DNA of 64,000 nt from Variovorax brevis (GCF_030317105.1 NZ_JASZYG010000004.1:434001-498000); one strand, 5' to 3'; shown: positions 9,801 through 17,912, counted from the first letter of the stretch. A program made the numbers and translations. Notes: generated from the letters alone by a model not told the origin.

Positions 9801-10097
9801 ACGCCGCCGCTGTCGGCCGCGCTCGAAGCAGGCGCCACGCGCATCCGGCCCGTGCTCATGACGGCACTGGCGATGATCATCGGCATGATTCCCATGGCGC
9901 TCGGCCTGGGCGAAGGCGCGGAGCAAAATGCACCGTTGGGGCGCGCCGTGATCGGCGGGCTGATCTTCGCGACGGTGTCGACCCTGCTTTTCGTGCCGGC
10001 CGTTTACGCCGGCATCCACAGCCGCATGGCGCATCGTCGCGCCGCGCGTGAAGCCGCATCTTCCGAACCCATCGGCGCCCATCCCCAGGAGAGTTGA
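6885..10097 (+). CDS. RND efflux transporter, inner-membrane permease
   Basis: A 1070-residue AcrB/HAE1-type proton-driven pump protein, first gene of a three-gene tripartite efflux operon. It has an N-terminal membrane helix (RPYTFIVMAMLIVLAT), two large periplasmic loops and two bundles of membrane helices at about 335-545 and 865-1040. The start is either GTG 6885 or ATG 6891. In the TM4 relay motif, AcrB's DD pair reads VDQAIVTIENIERH (one Asp kept), and the TM10 lysine region reads GVATANSILLVSF with no Lys. This points to a non-AcrB relay geometry. Substrate unknown; no regulator gene is adjacent. Confidence 0.92.
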   Translation: MSMVSVALKRPYTFIVMAMLIVLATPFVLMRMATDIFPEINIPVISIIWNYGGLPAQEMGQRISGQSERGLTTTVSDIEHIESQSLAGISVIKVFFQPNANIETALAQVVASMQTQVRQLPPGITPPLVIKYSASSIPVIQLALSSPTRAENSLFDSAVNQLRPQLITIPGAAVPFPYGGKNRLISVDLDTQAMQARGLSPADVVNAVNAQNLILPSGTAKFGETEYNVRMNGSPDVLSGLNDLPVRTTNGATTYLRDVAYVRDGFSPQTNIVRQDGVRGVLLSVLKNGGASTLDIVSNLRALLPVAAQGMPQDIKITPLFDQSLFVKAAVKGVVFEAILAAALTAAMVLLFLGNWRSTLIIGLTIPLSILASVLVLYSLGETLNLMTLGGLALSVGILVDQAIVTIENIERHLHMGTELNEAIMVGAGEIGAAAFVSTLCICIVFVPMFFLSGVARFLFVPLAEAVVFAMLASYILSRTLVPTLVMLLMGGVHEANAANTKPGALQRLYRAFDRQFERVRRAYTLVLSAILSRRGPFIAMFLGFCVLSCLLYPALGRDFFPSVDSGQIRLHMRAPTGTRIEETARLADAVEVAIRELIPKDQLETILDNLGVPNSGINLSYSNAGTIGTLDGEILMSLKDGHRPTDELVSLLRAELPKRFPGVEFFFQPADIVTQILNFGLPAAIDVQFSGNDVQANAARAAELVKELRKIPGAVDVHVHQRLDAPTLSLQMDRTRLQQLGLSAQNVGQNVLIALSGSSQTQPAFWLNPQNGVVYNIAVQSPQYKVDSLDALLNIPVGAGGGSAASGTAPQLLGNLVEAGPARLPQVASRYNITPVIDVYVSVQGTDLASVAAKVNEQVEAIKPKLSRGSQVTIRGQVQTMQSSFIGLGVGLAMAIVLVYLLIVVTFQSWLDAAIIITALPAALAGIAWMLFLTGTTLSVPALTGAIMTMGVATANSILLVSFARERLQAGTPPLSAALEAGATRIRPVLMTALAMIIGMIPMALGLGEGAEQNAPLGRAVIGGLIFATVSTLLFVPAVYAGIHSRMAHRRAAREAASSEPIGAHPQES

Positions 10098-10102
10098 AAG
10101 CC

Positions 10103-11320
10103 ATGTCGCAACGCCATACGGCCCTGGGCATCCGTCCGATCGCCGCCACCGAGGAGGCGGGCGCGCACCACGAGCTGCTGCGCCGCCGCCAGATCGTGCG
10201 GCGCGCGCGCATTGCCGTCGTCATCGTGCTGTTGCTGCTGGCCATCGGCACGGCGCGCACGGTGTTCGTTCGCCTTGCCAATGCCAAGGCGCTGGAAGCC
10301 GGCACCACCGAGCGCGCCACGCAATACGTCAAGGTCGCCACGCCGCAAACACCCACCGCGGGGCAGACGCTCGCCTTGCCGGGCACCTTGCAGGGCTTCG
10401 TGCAGTCGCCCATCTCGGCGCGCGCCAGCGGCTACCTGGCGCGCTGGACCAAGGACATCGGCGCCCGCGTGAAAAAAGGCGAACTTCTGGCGGAAATCGA
10501 GACACCGGAAATCGACCAGCAACTGTCGCAAGCCGTCGCCGCGCGCCAGCAAGCCGCCGCGGGGCTCGAACTCGCGCGCAGCACCGTCGTGCGCTGGGAA
10601 GCGCTGCGCAAGAAAGACGTGGTCTCGCAGCAGGAACTGGACGAACGGCGCAGCGCCGTGGCGTCTGCCACCGCCAACCTCGCCGCCGCGGATGCCAACG
10701 TGCAGCGCCTGAAGCAGACCGAAGGCTTCAAGCGCGTCGTTGCGCCTTTTGCGGGCGTCATCACGCGGCGCAACGTGGACGTGGGCGACCTGATCGATGC
10801 GGGCTCCGGCAACGGTGGCCGCGCCCTCTTCACGCTGGCGCAGACCGATCCGCTGCGCGTCTACATCAACGTGCCGCAGGCTTATGCGCAACTGGTCAAG
10901 CCGGGCCAGCCGGTGGTCGTGACGCAGAGCGAACTGCGCGGCCAGTCCTTCCGCGGCGAAGTGGCGCGCACCTCCGGTGCCATCGACACCACGACGCGCA
11001 TGATGCAGGTCGAAGTCGCGCTGCCCAATCCGGACGGTACGCTGATGCCCGGCGCCTACGTGCAGGTCTCATTGCCGCTGGAAGCGGCAAAGTCGCTCAC
11101 CGTGCCGGCCAATGCGCTGATCTTCCGCGCCGAAGGCACGCGCGTGGCGGTGGTGGACGCGGGCGGCCGCGTGAGCCTGAAGACCGTGACCATCGGGCGC
11201 AACTACGGCGAGACCGTGGAATTGCTCGACGGCATCGCCGCGACGGACCGCGTCGTGCTCAATCCCTCCGACTCGCTCGCCGACGGCGATCAGGTCGCGG
11301 TCGCGAAGGAAGCCGCGTGA
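10103..11320 (+). CDS. RND efflux periplasmic adaptor (membrane fusion protein)
   Basis: A 405-residue HlyD/AcrA-type adaptor linking the upstream permease to the downstream outer-membrane channel. A basic N terminus and one membrane anchor (AVVIVLLLLAIGTARTVF, about 38-56) are followed by a biotinyl-lipoyl-like half (ISARASGYLARW, about 100), a coiled-coil hairpin rich in Ala/Gln/Glu (about 135-205), the second lipoyl half (RVVAPFAGVITRRNVDVGD) and a beta-barrel. No lipobox, so it is anchored by the helix. ATG 10103 is preferred over an upstream TTG because AGGAGAG lies 8-14 bases before it. It begins 5 bases after the permease stop. Confidence 0.92.
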   Translation: MSQRHTALGIRPIAATEEAGAHHELLRRRQIVRRARIAVVIVLLLLAIGTARTVFVRLANAKALEAGTTERATQYVKVATPQTPTAGQTLALPGTLQGFVQSPISARASGYLARWTKDIGARVKKGELLAEIETPEIDQQLSQAVAARQQAAAGLELARSTVVRWEALRKKDVVSQQELDERRSAVASATANLAAADANVQRLKQTEGFKRVVAPFAGVITRRNVDVGDLIDAGSGNGGRALFTLAQTDPLRVYINVPQAYAQLVKPGQPVVVTQSELRGQSFRGEVARTSGAIDTTTRMMQVEVALPNPDGTLMPGAYVQVSLPLEAAKSLTVPANALIFRAEGTRVAVVDAGGRVSLKTVTIGRNYGETVELLDGIAATDRVVLNPSDSLADGDQVAVAKEAA

Positions 11321-12801
11321 TGCGCCTGGGCGCGGTGCTGGGCGTGCTTGCTTGTGCGGTGCTCACCGCCTGCGCCGTCGGCCCCGATTACAAGACGCCC
11401 GCCGCCGATCTGCCGGTGAGCTGGAAACTGGAAGCGCCGTGGCGCGAAAGCACGCCGCAAGACGCCGCCGACAAAGGCGCCTGGTGGCAACGCTTCGGCG
11501 ATACGCGGCTGGACGGCCTGGTGCAACAGGCCCTCACCAACAACGCCACGCTGGCCATCGCGAACGCGCGGCTGACGCAGGCGCGTGCCTCGCTGGCCGG
11601 CAGCCAGTCCTTGCTGTATCCGCAGGTGAGCGTCGGCGGCCGCGCCTCGCGCCTCGACATCTCGGCCAACCGCCCGCTGACCAACTACGCGGTGGCCAAC
11701 CAGTCGACGGTGCAAAGCGACTTCATGCTGCAGCTGATGGCCAGCTACGAGATCGACTTGGCGGGCCGCGTGCGCCGCACCGTCGAAGGGGCGACGGCAT
11801 CGGCACAGCAATCAGCCGCAGACCTTGAAAACACGCGGCTGCTGATCACCGCCGATCTCGCGTCGACCTACTTCAACATGCGCGCGGTCGACATCGAACT
11901 GGACGTGGTCTCGCGATCCATCACGCTGCAACAGCGCGCGCTGGAATTCGTGACCGCCCGCCACGACCTGGGCGCCGTGTCGGGCCTGGACGTGGCGCAG
12001 CAGCAAGCGCTGCTGGACAACACGCTCACGCAGGTGGACGTGCTCAAGAAAACCCGCTCGCAATACGAGCACGCCATCGCCACGCTCATCGGCACGCCGG
12101 CACCGAACTTCGAGCTGGCGCCCGACCTGAAGCCCATCGAGCCCCCGCCCATTCCGCTGGGCGTGCCATCGGATGTGCTGGAACGCCGGCCCGACGTGGC
12201 CTCGGCGGAGCGGGCCATGGCAGCCGCCAATGCGCAGATCGGCGTGGCGAAAGCGGCCTTCTATCCCAGCATTTCGCTGATACCCATCGTTGGCGTGGAC
12301 AGCAACAACATCTCGACGCTGTTCGATGCGCCCAGCTTGCTGTGGTCGTTGGGCGTGTCGGCCACGCAGGTGCTGTTCGACGGTGGACGCATCCGCGCCA
12401 ACGTCGACTTTGCGCAGGCCGGCTACGACGCGACCGTGTCCAACTACCGTCGCGTGGTGCTCACCGCGATGCAGGAAGTGCAGGACGGCATCACCGGCGT
12501 CTCGTCGCTCGACCGCGCCTTCAGGCAGTCGCTGGCTGCGGTCGCGGCATCGCGGCGCGTACTCGACATGGCCAGCAACCGCTATGAGGGCGGCGCGGCG
12601 ACTTACCTCGATGTCATCACGGCGCAGCAAGCGGTGCTGAACACCGAGCGGCAAGCGGCGCAGTTGCTGGGCCAGCGCCTGCTCATTTCGGTGTTCCTGG
12701 TGAAGGCGCTGGGCGGCGACTGGTGCGGCGACCCTGCAACCGACGCCGCGGCTAAAACAGGCTGCCCTGCCCCGATGAGCCGGGTGGCCGAAACGCGTTG
12801 A
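11320..12801 (+). CDS. Outer-membrane efflux lipoprotein, NodT/OprM family
   Basis: A 493-residue TolC-type channel subunit. A lipoprotein signal ends in the lipobox LTAC with Cys18 as the lipidated residue, followed by the family hallmark AVGPDYKTP. Two OEP repeats cover about 65-265 and 275-470, including LERRPDVASAERAMAAANAQIGVA-type text typical of NodT proteins. The start ATG overlaps the adaptor stop (TGATG). The 3' end overlaps the convergent radical SAM gene by 50 bases. It completes the tripartite efflux system. Confidence 0.92.
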   Translation: MRLGAVLGVLACAVLTACAVGPDYKTPAADLPVSWKLEAPWRESTPQDAADKGAWWQRFGDTRLDGLVQQALTNNATLAIANARLTQARASLAGSQSLLYPQVSVGGRASRLDISANRPLTNYAVANQSTVQSDFMLQLMASYEIDLAGRVRRTVEGATASAQQSAADLENTRLLITADLASTYFNMRAVDIELDVVSRSITLQQRALEFVTARHDLGAVSGLDVAQQQALLDNTLTQVDVLKKTRSQYEHAIATLIGTPAPNFELAPDLKPIEPPPIPLGVPSDVLERRPDVASAERAMAAANAQIGVAKAAFYPSISLIPIVGVDSNNISTLFDAPSLLWSLGVSATQVLFDGGRIRANVDFAQAGYDATVSNYRRVVLTAMQEVQDGITGVSSLDRAFRQSLAAVAASRRVLDMASNRYEGGAATYLDVITAQQAVLNTERQAAQLLGQRLLISVFLVKALGGDWCGDPATDAAAKTGCPAPMSRVAETR

Positions 12802-13849
12802 GGTCCATCGCGATGCGCTCGCGGTTGAAGCCGATGCGCTGCGTTGCCTTTTCGAATCGCTGCTTGATGAGGTCGGCCCACAAGCCGCTGCCTTTCATGC
12901 GCGTGGCGAAGTCCGCGTCGTAGTCCTTGCCGCCCCGCATTTCGCGGATGCGGGCCATGATGCGATCGGCCCGCTGGGGGTAGTGCAGTTCGAGCCACTG
13001 CTTGAACAGCGGCGCCACTTCCCACGGCAGGCGAATCACCGTGTAGAAGGCGCAGCGCGCACCGGCGTCCCACGCGGCTTGGAGCACCTGTTCCATGTCT
13101 TCGGTAACGAAGGGAATCTGCGGCGCCACGCTCACGCCCACCGGCACGCCGGCTTCGGCCAAAGTACGAATGGTGCGAAGGCGCCGATGCGGCGCAGCGG
13201 CGCGCGGTTCCAGCTTGCGCGCCACGTCGCCGTCAAGCGTGGTGACGGTGACGTAGACCGCGGCGAGCTTCTGCGCCGCCATGGGGGCGATGAGGTCGAG
13301 GTCGAGCTCGACGGCGCTGGACTTGGTGACCAGGGCAAAGGGATGGCGCGCCTCCTTCAGCACCTCGATGACCGAACGCGTGAGGCGCAATTCGCGCTCG
13401 ATGGGTTGGTAGCAGTCAGTGGCCGTGCCGATGGCGATCTGGCTCGGGCGGTAGTTCCTCCTGCCAAGCTCTTCGCGCAGCACCTCTGCGACGTTGCGCT
13501 TGGCGATGAGCTTGGTCTCGAAGTCGAGGCCCGGCGAGAGGTTGAGGTAGCTGTGCGTCGGACGCGCGAAGCAATAGATGCAGCCATGCTCGCAGCCCCT
13601 GTAGGGATTGAGCGAGCGGTCGAAGGGAATGTCGGGCGAATCGTTGCTGCTGAGCACGGACTTGACGTCTTCGAATCGCACTTCGGTTTGCAGCGGCGCC
13701 AGGCCTTCGGCCTCGGCCTCGCCTTCTTCCAGCGTGCCCCAGCCGTCGTCGAAGTCGGCGCGCGTGTCGCGCTCGAAGCGGTGCGCCAGGCGCGTGGCGG
13801 CGCCGCGGCCCTTGATGGCATGGAGGGGAATGCGCACGTCGCCGGGCAT
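12752..13849 (-). CDS. PA0069-family radical SAM protein
   Basis: A 365-residue radical SAM enzyme with the cluster motif CEHGCIYC (CxxxCxxC) in a NPYRGCEHGCIYCFAR context typical of the PA0069 / SplB-like family. The rest is a TIM-barrel-like core (GTATDCYQPIERELRLTRS; VGVSVAPQIPF). I start it at ATG 13849 because clear homology begins near there; an in-frame upstream extension would run through the operator. The reaction is unknown; the family is loosely related to spore-photoproduct lyase. A near-perfect LexA box lies about 20 bases before the start, so DNA-damage induction is likely. It converges on the efflux channel gene with a 50-base overlap. Confidence 0.88.
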   Translation of the reverse strand: MPGDVRIPLHAIKGRGAATRLAHRFERDTRADFDDGWGTLEEGEAEAEGLAPLQTEVRFEDVKSVLSSNDSPDIPFDRSLNPYRGCEHGCIYCFARPTHSYLNLSPGLDFETKLIAKRNVAEVLREELGRRNYRPSQIAIGTATDCYQPIERELRLTRSVIEVLKEARHPFALVTKSSAVELDLDLIAPMAAQKLAAVYVTVTTLDGDVARKLEPRAAAPHRRLRTIRTLAEAGVPVGVSVAPQIPFVTEDMEQVLQAAWDAGARCAFYTVIRLPWEVAPLFKQWLELHYPQRADRIMARIREMRGGKDYDADFATRMKGSGLWADLIKQRFEKATQRIGFNRERIAMDLNAFRPPGSSGQGSLF

Positions 13850-13866
13850 GGAGGGGTTCTTTTCAG

Positions 13867-13888
13867 ATACTGTATTTTCGTACAGTAT
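13867..13888. promoter_or_regulatory. LexA (SOS) box
   Basis: A perfect dyad with 8-base arms (ATACTGTA and TACAGTAT) around a 6-base TTTTCG spacer. Its core CTGTATTTTCGTACAG at 13870-13885 fits the CTGT-N8-ACAG LexA consensus of many Proteobacteria. It lies 18 bases upstream of the radical SAM start codon and about 75 bases upstream of the divergent DOPA-dioxygenase-like gene, so repression of the former is expected and of the latter possible. Confidence 0.8.
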
Positions 13889-13962
13889 GCAGCAGTCGGC
13901 GCGGGCTTGCATGCCCCGGCCCGCAAGGCGGATATTCCAGCTGCTGCGCCACAATCCGCCCC

Positions 13963-14322
13963 ATGACAAGACGCCCCGAAAATCTCTACGCCCAATACCA
14001 TGCCCACGTCTATTTCGGCCCCGATACGGCCGACCAGGCGCGCAAGCTGAGGGAAGCGGCGGGCGAACAACTGCCCGCGAGCATCGGGCGTTTTCATGAA
14101 AAGCCCGTGGGGCCGCACCCGCATTGGAGCTTCCAGATGGCCTTCGACGCCGCCATGTTCGATCAGGTGATCGCGTGGCTCGAAGCGCATCGCGATGGGT
14201 TGGACGTGCTGGTGCACGGGCTGACGGGCGACGACTACGCGGACCACACGGCGCATGCGATGTGGCTTGGAAATTCGGCTGTGCTGGACCTGAGCCGGTT
14301 CACGCCGGGCGCGTCCTCTTAA
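13963..14322 (+). CDS. DOPA 4,5-dioxygenase family protein
   Basis: A 119-residue member of the DOPA 4,5-dioxygenase family. Histidine-rich motifs typical of the family are present: YHAHVYFGP near the N terminus, GPHPHWSFQM in the middle and HTAHAMWLG near the C terminus. Plant and fungal relatives cleave L-DOPA in betalain or muscaflavin synthesis; the bacterial members are mostly uncharacterised, so the substrate here is unknown. It is divergent from the radical SAM gene with about 110 bases between them, holding a LexA box. Confidence 0.82.
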   Translation: MTRRPENLYAQYHAHVYFGPDTADQARKLREAAGEQLPASIGRFHEKPVGPHPHWSFQMAFDAAMFDQVIAWLEAHRDGLDVLVHGLTGDDYADHTAHAMWLGNSAVLDLSRFTPGASS

Positions 14323-14344
14323 CCTCCTATTGATACTCCCGCAT

Positions 14345-14690
14345 TCATTGCGCGGCTGCGCAGTTGGTCGCACGGCACGACCTCGCCCGGCCCGTCTGGC
14401 GGTACTGGATGCCCGCCATCAGGTTAACGTTGCCCGTCCAGGCTGGCGACCTGGCTGCCGGTTTGGGTGATGCCGCTGGCGTTGACCGGGAAGTTCTGAC
14501 GTTGCCAAGCGACGGGTTCTACCAAATGCCGATCATCCGGACTTGCTGCTGGACTGGGCGCCCGACTCGGTGGCAGTGTTGTGCGCGCTCTCGATGGTGA
14601 GGTTGCGCTCCGCTTGCAGTGTGATGTCGCACGCTGTTGGTTGCTCAGGCTGCCAGCGGAGATTGCTAATCGATCGTTTTTCGCCAGTGC
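14345..14690 (-). pseudogene. Filamentous-haemagglutinin / CdiA passenger fragments
   Basis: No intact gene lies here, but minus-strand pieces read like the repeat region of a two-partner-secreted adhesin. One frame gives LQAERNLTIESAHNTATESG followed by Ser-rich text, the familiar haemagglutinin repeat pattern. Further downstream, pieces in different frames give GSQVASLDG and GNVNLMAGIQYRQTG. Frameshifts and stops separate them. They sit downstream of the immunity gene, where orphan toxin-domain modules are often found in CDI loci. The assignment rests on recognising the pattern by eye. Confidence 0.5.
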
Positions 14691-15020
14691 TCAGAGGTCC
14701 TGAGCACTGAGCCCGTCGCATATACAGACATCAGCGACATCTCCATCCGACCACACCCATTTATTCCAGTTTTCAATTAACCATGCCGTCGAAACGTAGC
14801 AATCCGAAGTGGTTGCCTCAGAAGGAAAAACCAAATAGCAGTTAATTCCTGCTTTATGTCCAGTAATGGTGACAAGGCACCGTTCACTTGAATTCTGAGG
14901 GCCCTCGCAAAGCATCATTACAACGTATGCCTCAAATGGGTATTTCGCTGGAAATTTCAGGAGTGCGCCTCGAGATATTGACGGAACACCTCGCTCAATT
15001 AGTTTATTCCATTCAATCAT
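14691..15020 (-). CDS. Imm45-like immunity protein
   Basis: An intact 109-residue cytosolic protein resembling the immunity protein 45 family: an N-terminal WNKLIERGVPSISRGALLKF, a central VTITGHKAGINCYLVFP and a C-terminal WLIENWNKWVWSDGDVADV. Such proteins neutralise the C-terminal toxin domain of polymorphic or contact-dependent toxins. Its ATG overlaps the stop of the upstream toxin-tail remnant (ATGA), the normal arrangement of a toxin-immunity pair. The gene is visibly more AT-rich than its surroundings, as usual for horizontally shuffled immunity modules. Kept open although the secretion genes around it are wrecked. The family call is from memory of the motifs. Confidence 0.7.
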   Translation of the reverse strand: MIEWNKLIERGVPSISRGALLKFPAKYPFEAYVVMMLCEGPQNSSERCLVTITGHKAGINCYLVFPSEATTSDCYVSTAWLIENWNKWVWSDGDVADVCICDGLSAQDL

Positions 15021-15400
15021 TTCAACCTCAAATCATGACCGCCAGAAAAATCAATAGAATTTTCCATCGCTTTTAACGCATTGCTCCATTCCCTTTGAAG
15101 CGCAATCGCCCTACCCTCCTCTTTGACGAGCGCCACCAGCTCACCAGTTGGCGATCTTACGAGGCCTTTTTCAAATTGGGCTGCCGCCTCAGATGCTGCC
15201 GAATCAGCAATACGCCTGGCGCCCTTCAACTCGGCAGCTCCGATCTTGCCGCGTCTTTCGCCTCGCCGCCGGCCTTCTTCACCGCCTTGCCAACAGGCGC
15301 CGCGGCCAGAACGGAAGTGGGGAACAAGGCTTCGTTGGTCGCGTACATCACACCCAACGCCGCGATTTCGACCAGTCAACCCGCCGCGCACTGCGGCATA
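15017..15400 (-). pseudogene. C-terminal remnant of a CdiA/TpsA-type toxin
   Basis: The downstream half is open and ends SNALKAMENSIDFSGGHDLRLK, overlapping the immunity start. The upstream half makes sense only in another frame, where it reads VEIAALGVMYATNEALFPTS and then AAAPVGKAVKKAGGEAKDAA. A frameshift near 15240 therefore separates a plausible pre-toxin region from the toxin tail. No toxin family can be named. The gene lacks its secretion and receptor-binding parts and cannot be functional as a delivered toxin. Confidence 0.6.
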
Positions 15401-15448
15401 GTCCAGATAGTCCCTGATCAGTTGCTGCCGTTCAACCAGTGGCTAGGG

Positions 15449-15735
15449 TTACATTGACGTCAACCGGTCCGCCAACTTTCTCAACGCTCTTTCCGCGAAG
15501 TGCTTGAGTCCGTCGTTTGCAGCCGCGTTGGCGGCAGCATCAGCAGCGATACTGATTTGCGCCGCATGGCCACTTTGTGGATGACGTCGCCCTCGGGCGC
15601 TGCGAGTACCGCGCCGGACATCGAGGCCAGATTGACGTTGGTGGCGATGGCACCGGCCAACTCGGGGCTTTGCCGGAGACCTTGCTGACGTGCCCTGGAA
15701 ACGCACCGGGGACAGAACGACAGTCGTCGCCTCAT
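15449..15735 (-). pseudogene. Further TpsA/CdiA fragment
   Basis: A short open stretch gives QQGLRQSPELAGAIATNV followed by NLASMSGAVLAAPEGDVIHK, then runs out of frame; the adjacent frame continues with SIAADAAANAAANDGLKHFA. The text resembles the pretoxin region of large haemagglutinin-type exoproteins rather than a gene of its own. It lies between the truncated transporter and the toxin remnant, as expected after a large internal deletion. Confidence 0.4.
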
Positions 15736-15787
15736 TGCCGCTGCTGTGTGCGACCCAGGCGCCGCGAGCGACCGGTAGTCGAGTTGC

Positions 15788-16756
15788 TCAGCAGGTTGTG
15801 CAGCCGGCTCTCAATGCATGATCTGACCGATAGCCCTGCGTGCCTTGGCCGCCGTGGTTGAAGGCGTCGTGGTTCAGGCTGAAATAGGCAATGTCGTTGA
15901 GGCCCAGCGGGCCGTCCCACGCAACAGTGACGCCGGCCTGCGTCTTGCCGGTGGCTTCGGTGCCGCTGTCGTCCATGCTCAGCGTGGTGCGCAGCGGCGA
16001 CTTCTTGCTGTACTTGATGACGAGATCGCTTTCGCCGGGTTGTGCGCCGGCCGCCGTCGAGGGCTCGATCTGGATGTCGGCGTCGGCGGTGGGCAGGCGC
16101 TTGAGGTTTTCAAGGCCCTGCTCGATGTCGCGCAGGTTGAGCAGGTCGCCGGCCTGGGCCGGCAGGGCGTTGCGCAGGCTGGTCGTGGCTTCGTTTCCTT
16201 CGGCAAAGCGAATCGCCGCGATGCGACCGGGCACCAGCGTGAGTTCGAGCTTGCCGCTGCTCAGGTCTTGCGGCGCGGCGAGCACGCGGGTGGTGATCCA
16301 GCCCTTGGCGATGAGCGCCTGCTGCAGGCGCGCAAGGACGATGTTGACGCCCGCCGTGCCGATGCAGCGGCCAATGGGAGTGTCCGTGCCGTCTTCACCG
16401 GCGGCGGCGTCGAGGATCCAGTCGAAGGATGGGGCGCGCTGGCCGATGAGCGCGAGGCTGTCGATCCGAAAGCAGGGGCTTTCCTGCTCGGGCAGCCGTG
16501 GGGGGGCGGCCGACGCGGCCGAAGGCAAGCGCACATCGACGGGCGCTTCCTGCTGCTCGCGCAGCGCGCGCTCTCGCTCTTGCTGGCGTTGCTCTTCCAC
16601 GAATGGGCTCGGGGCTGACGGATTGCCTTGCGCCCATGCACCGCCCAGGCCCGTGGCCAGCACGGTCGCCGCCATTGCGCTGACCTGCCAAGTTGCGCGT
16701 GAAGGCGCAATTCCCTCCCATGAGCGCTGGCGCCGCGCGCCTCGCTTGTTAGACAT
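15788..16756 (-). pseudogene. Truncated ShlB/FhaC-family two-partner secretion transporter (TpsB)
   Basis: The 5' part of a TpsB outer-membrane transporter. A long signal peptide ends near GLGGAWAQ. It is followed by the periplasmic ShlB-type POTRA region (CFRIDSLALIG; GWITTRVLAAPQDLSSGKLELTLVPGRI in pieces) and the first beta-strands of the pore (PLGLNDIAYFSLNHDAFNHGG). The reading frame then leaves the family about residue 310 and stops after 12 unrelated residues. Family members are about 550-600 residues, so the pore is missing and the protein cannot export anything. ATG 16756 is used; a TTG nine bases upstream is an alternative. The breakpoint near 15830 joins it to toxin-gene remnants. 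Confidence 0.8.
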
Positions 16757-17255
16757 TTTTTCCAACCCTGTATCTGCTGTGTTGCGCAGATTTTGTTGGA
16801 GATGGTTGTCTTTGGACTGTTAATTAATGGATGTCAGGGGGATTGAATTCACATTGCGCGGGTTGTTGTTAATTTATTCCTGTGGTCTGAATAGGTGGCA
16901 GGGCGATTTCTCACAAGGCGCTTCTTCTATTCCGGCTTCTATTTGCCTGATTTCTTAAATTGCATTCGATGCGGCGTGGATTCGCCTGTGTGTCCGATGG
17001 CCGTGACCGCGCTGCGCGCCACCCCGCATCGAAGGGAGTTCAGCCGCGAGACATTGGCGTCTCTCCAACGCTTCGCGGAAATTTCTGTGGAGATTTGGAT
17101 ATTCCGCTGGATGACGATTTTCAATAATTGTCAGATACTAGATGCATCGACATTCAATGCATCTGAAGTCGACGTAATTGAATTCCTGAGTTCATCAACC
17201 GGTAATTCGCCCGCGACTGTATTCATTCAATTCTGGTCAGGCGCAGCGCGTTTTT
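16757..17255. other. AT-rich non-coding stretch upstream of the TpsB remnant
   Basis: About 500 bases without a credible gene, clearly more AT-rich than its surroundings. It would hold the promoter of the two-partner secretion genes on the minus strand. An 8-base inverted repeat (AGATGCAT at 17140-17147, ATGCATCT at 17157-17164) is visible. An open frame of about 150 codons on the plus strand (16895-17341) has no recognisable domain and runs into the antisense of the GST gene, so I do not call it. Confidence 0.5.
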
Positions 17256-17912
17256 CTAGAACTCCGCGTCGAGTTCGTCGATTTCCTCCGGCTCATTCTT
17301 CGCCGCCTTCACCCACTCCTGCATCGCCGGCAATTCCATGATGCGCTTGCAATAGGCCGCGCAGTTCTTGTCCAGCGCCACGTCGTAGCTCAGGAAGCGC
17401 GTGACCACCGGCGCATACATCGCGTCGGCCATGCAGGGTTGCTTGCCGAAAAGAAACGGCCCGCCGTAGGCCGCAAAGCACTCGCGCCAGATGGTCACGA
17501 TGCGGTCGATATCGGTTTGCGCCTTCGACCACACCTTGAAGTTCTTGAAGTGCGCCTTGATGTTCATCGGCAGCGAACTGCGCATCGAGCTGAAGCCCGA
17601 GTGCATTTCGCCGCAGATGGCGCGGCAGTGTGCGCGGGCCTTGGCGTCTGCCGGCAGCAGGCCGGCCTTGGGCTTGATTTCGTTCAGATACTCGCCAATC
17701 GCCAGGGTGTCCCACACCTTGATGCCGCCATGCTCCAGCGAAGGCACGAGCATCGACGATGACAGCAGCAGCATCTCGGCCTTCATGGCCGGGTCGTCGG
17801 GCGGAATCACTTTTTCGCTGAAGTCCAGTTCCGCGAGGCGGCACATCAGCCAGCCGCGCAGCGCCCAGGCGCCGTAGTTTTTGCTGCTGATCGTCAGAAC
17901 GGGTTTGGCCAT
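17256..17912 (-). CDS. Glutathione S-transferase family protein
   Basis: A 218-residue cytosolic GST. The N-terminal thioredoxin-like domain starts KPVLTISSKNYGAWALRGW with a candidate catalytic Ser, and carries a VPSLEHGGIKVWDTLAIGEY segment containing the cis-Pro and a glutathione-binding region. The all-helical C-terminal domain includes FLFGKQPCMADAMYAPV, the usual N-capping/substrate region. It probably conjugates or isomerises small electrophiles; the substrate is unknown. Transcribed alone, divergent from phaZ. Confidence 0.88.
   Translation of the reverse strand: MAKPVLTISSKNYGAWALRGWLMCRLAELDFSEKVIPPDDPAMKAEMLLLSSSMLVPSLEHGGIKVWDTLAIGEYLNEIKPKAGLLPADAKARAHCRAICGEMHSGFSSMRSSLPMNIKAHFKNFKVWSKAQTDIDRIVTIWRECFAAYGGPFLFGKQPCMADAMYAPVVTRFLSYDVALDKNCAAYCKRIMELPAMQEWVKAAKNEPEEIDELDAEF

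Noticed and set aside
10048..11319. Upstream extension of the outer-membrane channel frame
   Set aside because: The open frame continues upstream only because of high GC; the true start is ATG 11320, where the lipoprotein signal begins and the adaptor stop overlaps.
14345..16756. Possible insertion sequence at the truncation point of the secretion locus
   Set aside because: No transposase frame, terminal inverted repeats or target duplication could be seen; a simple deletion explains the junction.
16895..17341. A 148-codon plus-strand frame in the AT-rich gap
   Set aside because: No domain or good ribosome-binding site, and its second half is antisense to the GST gene.
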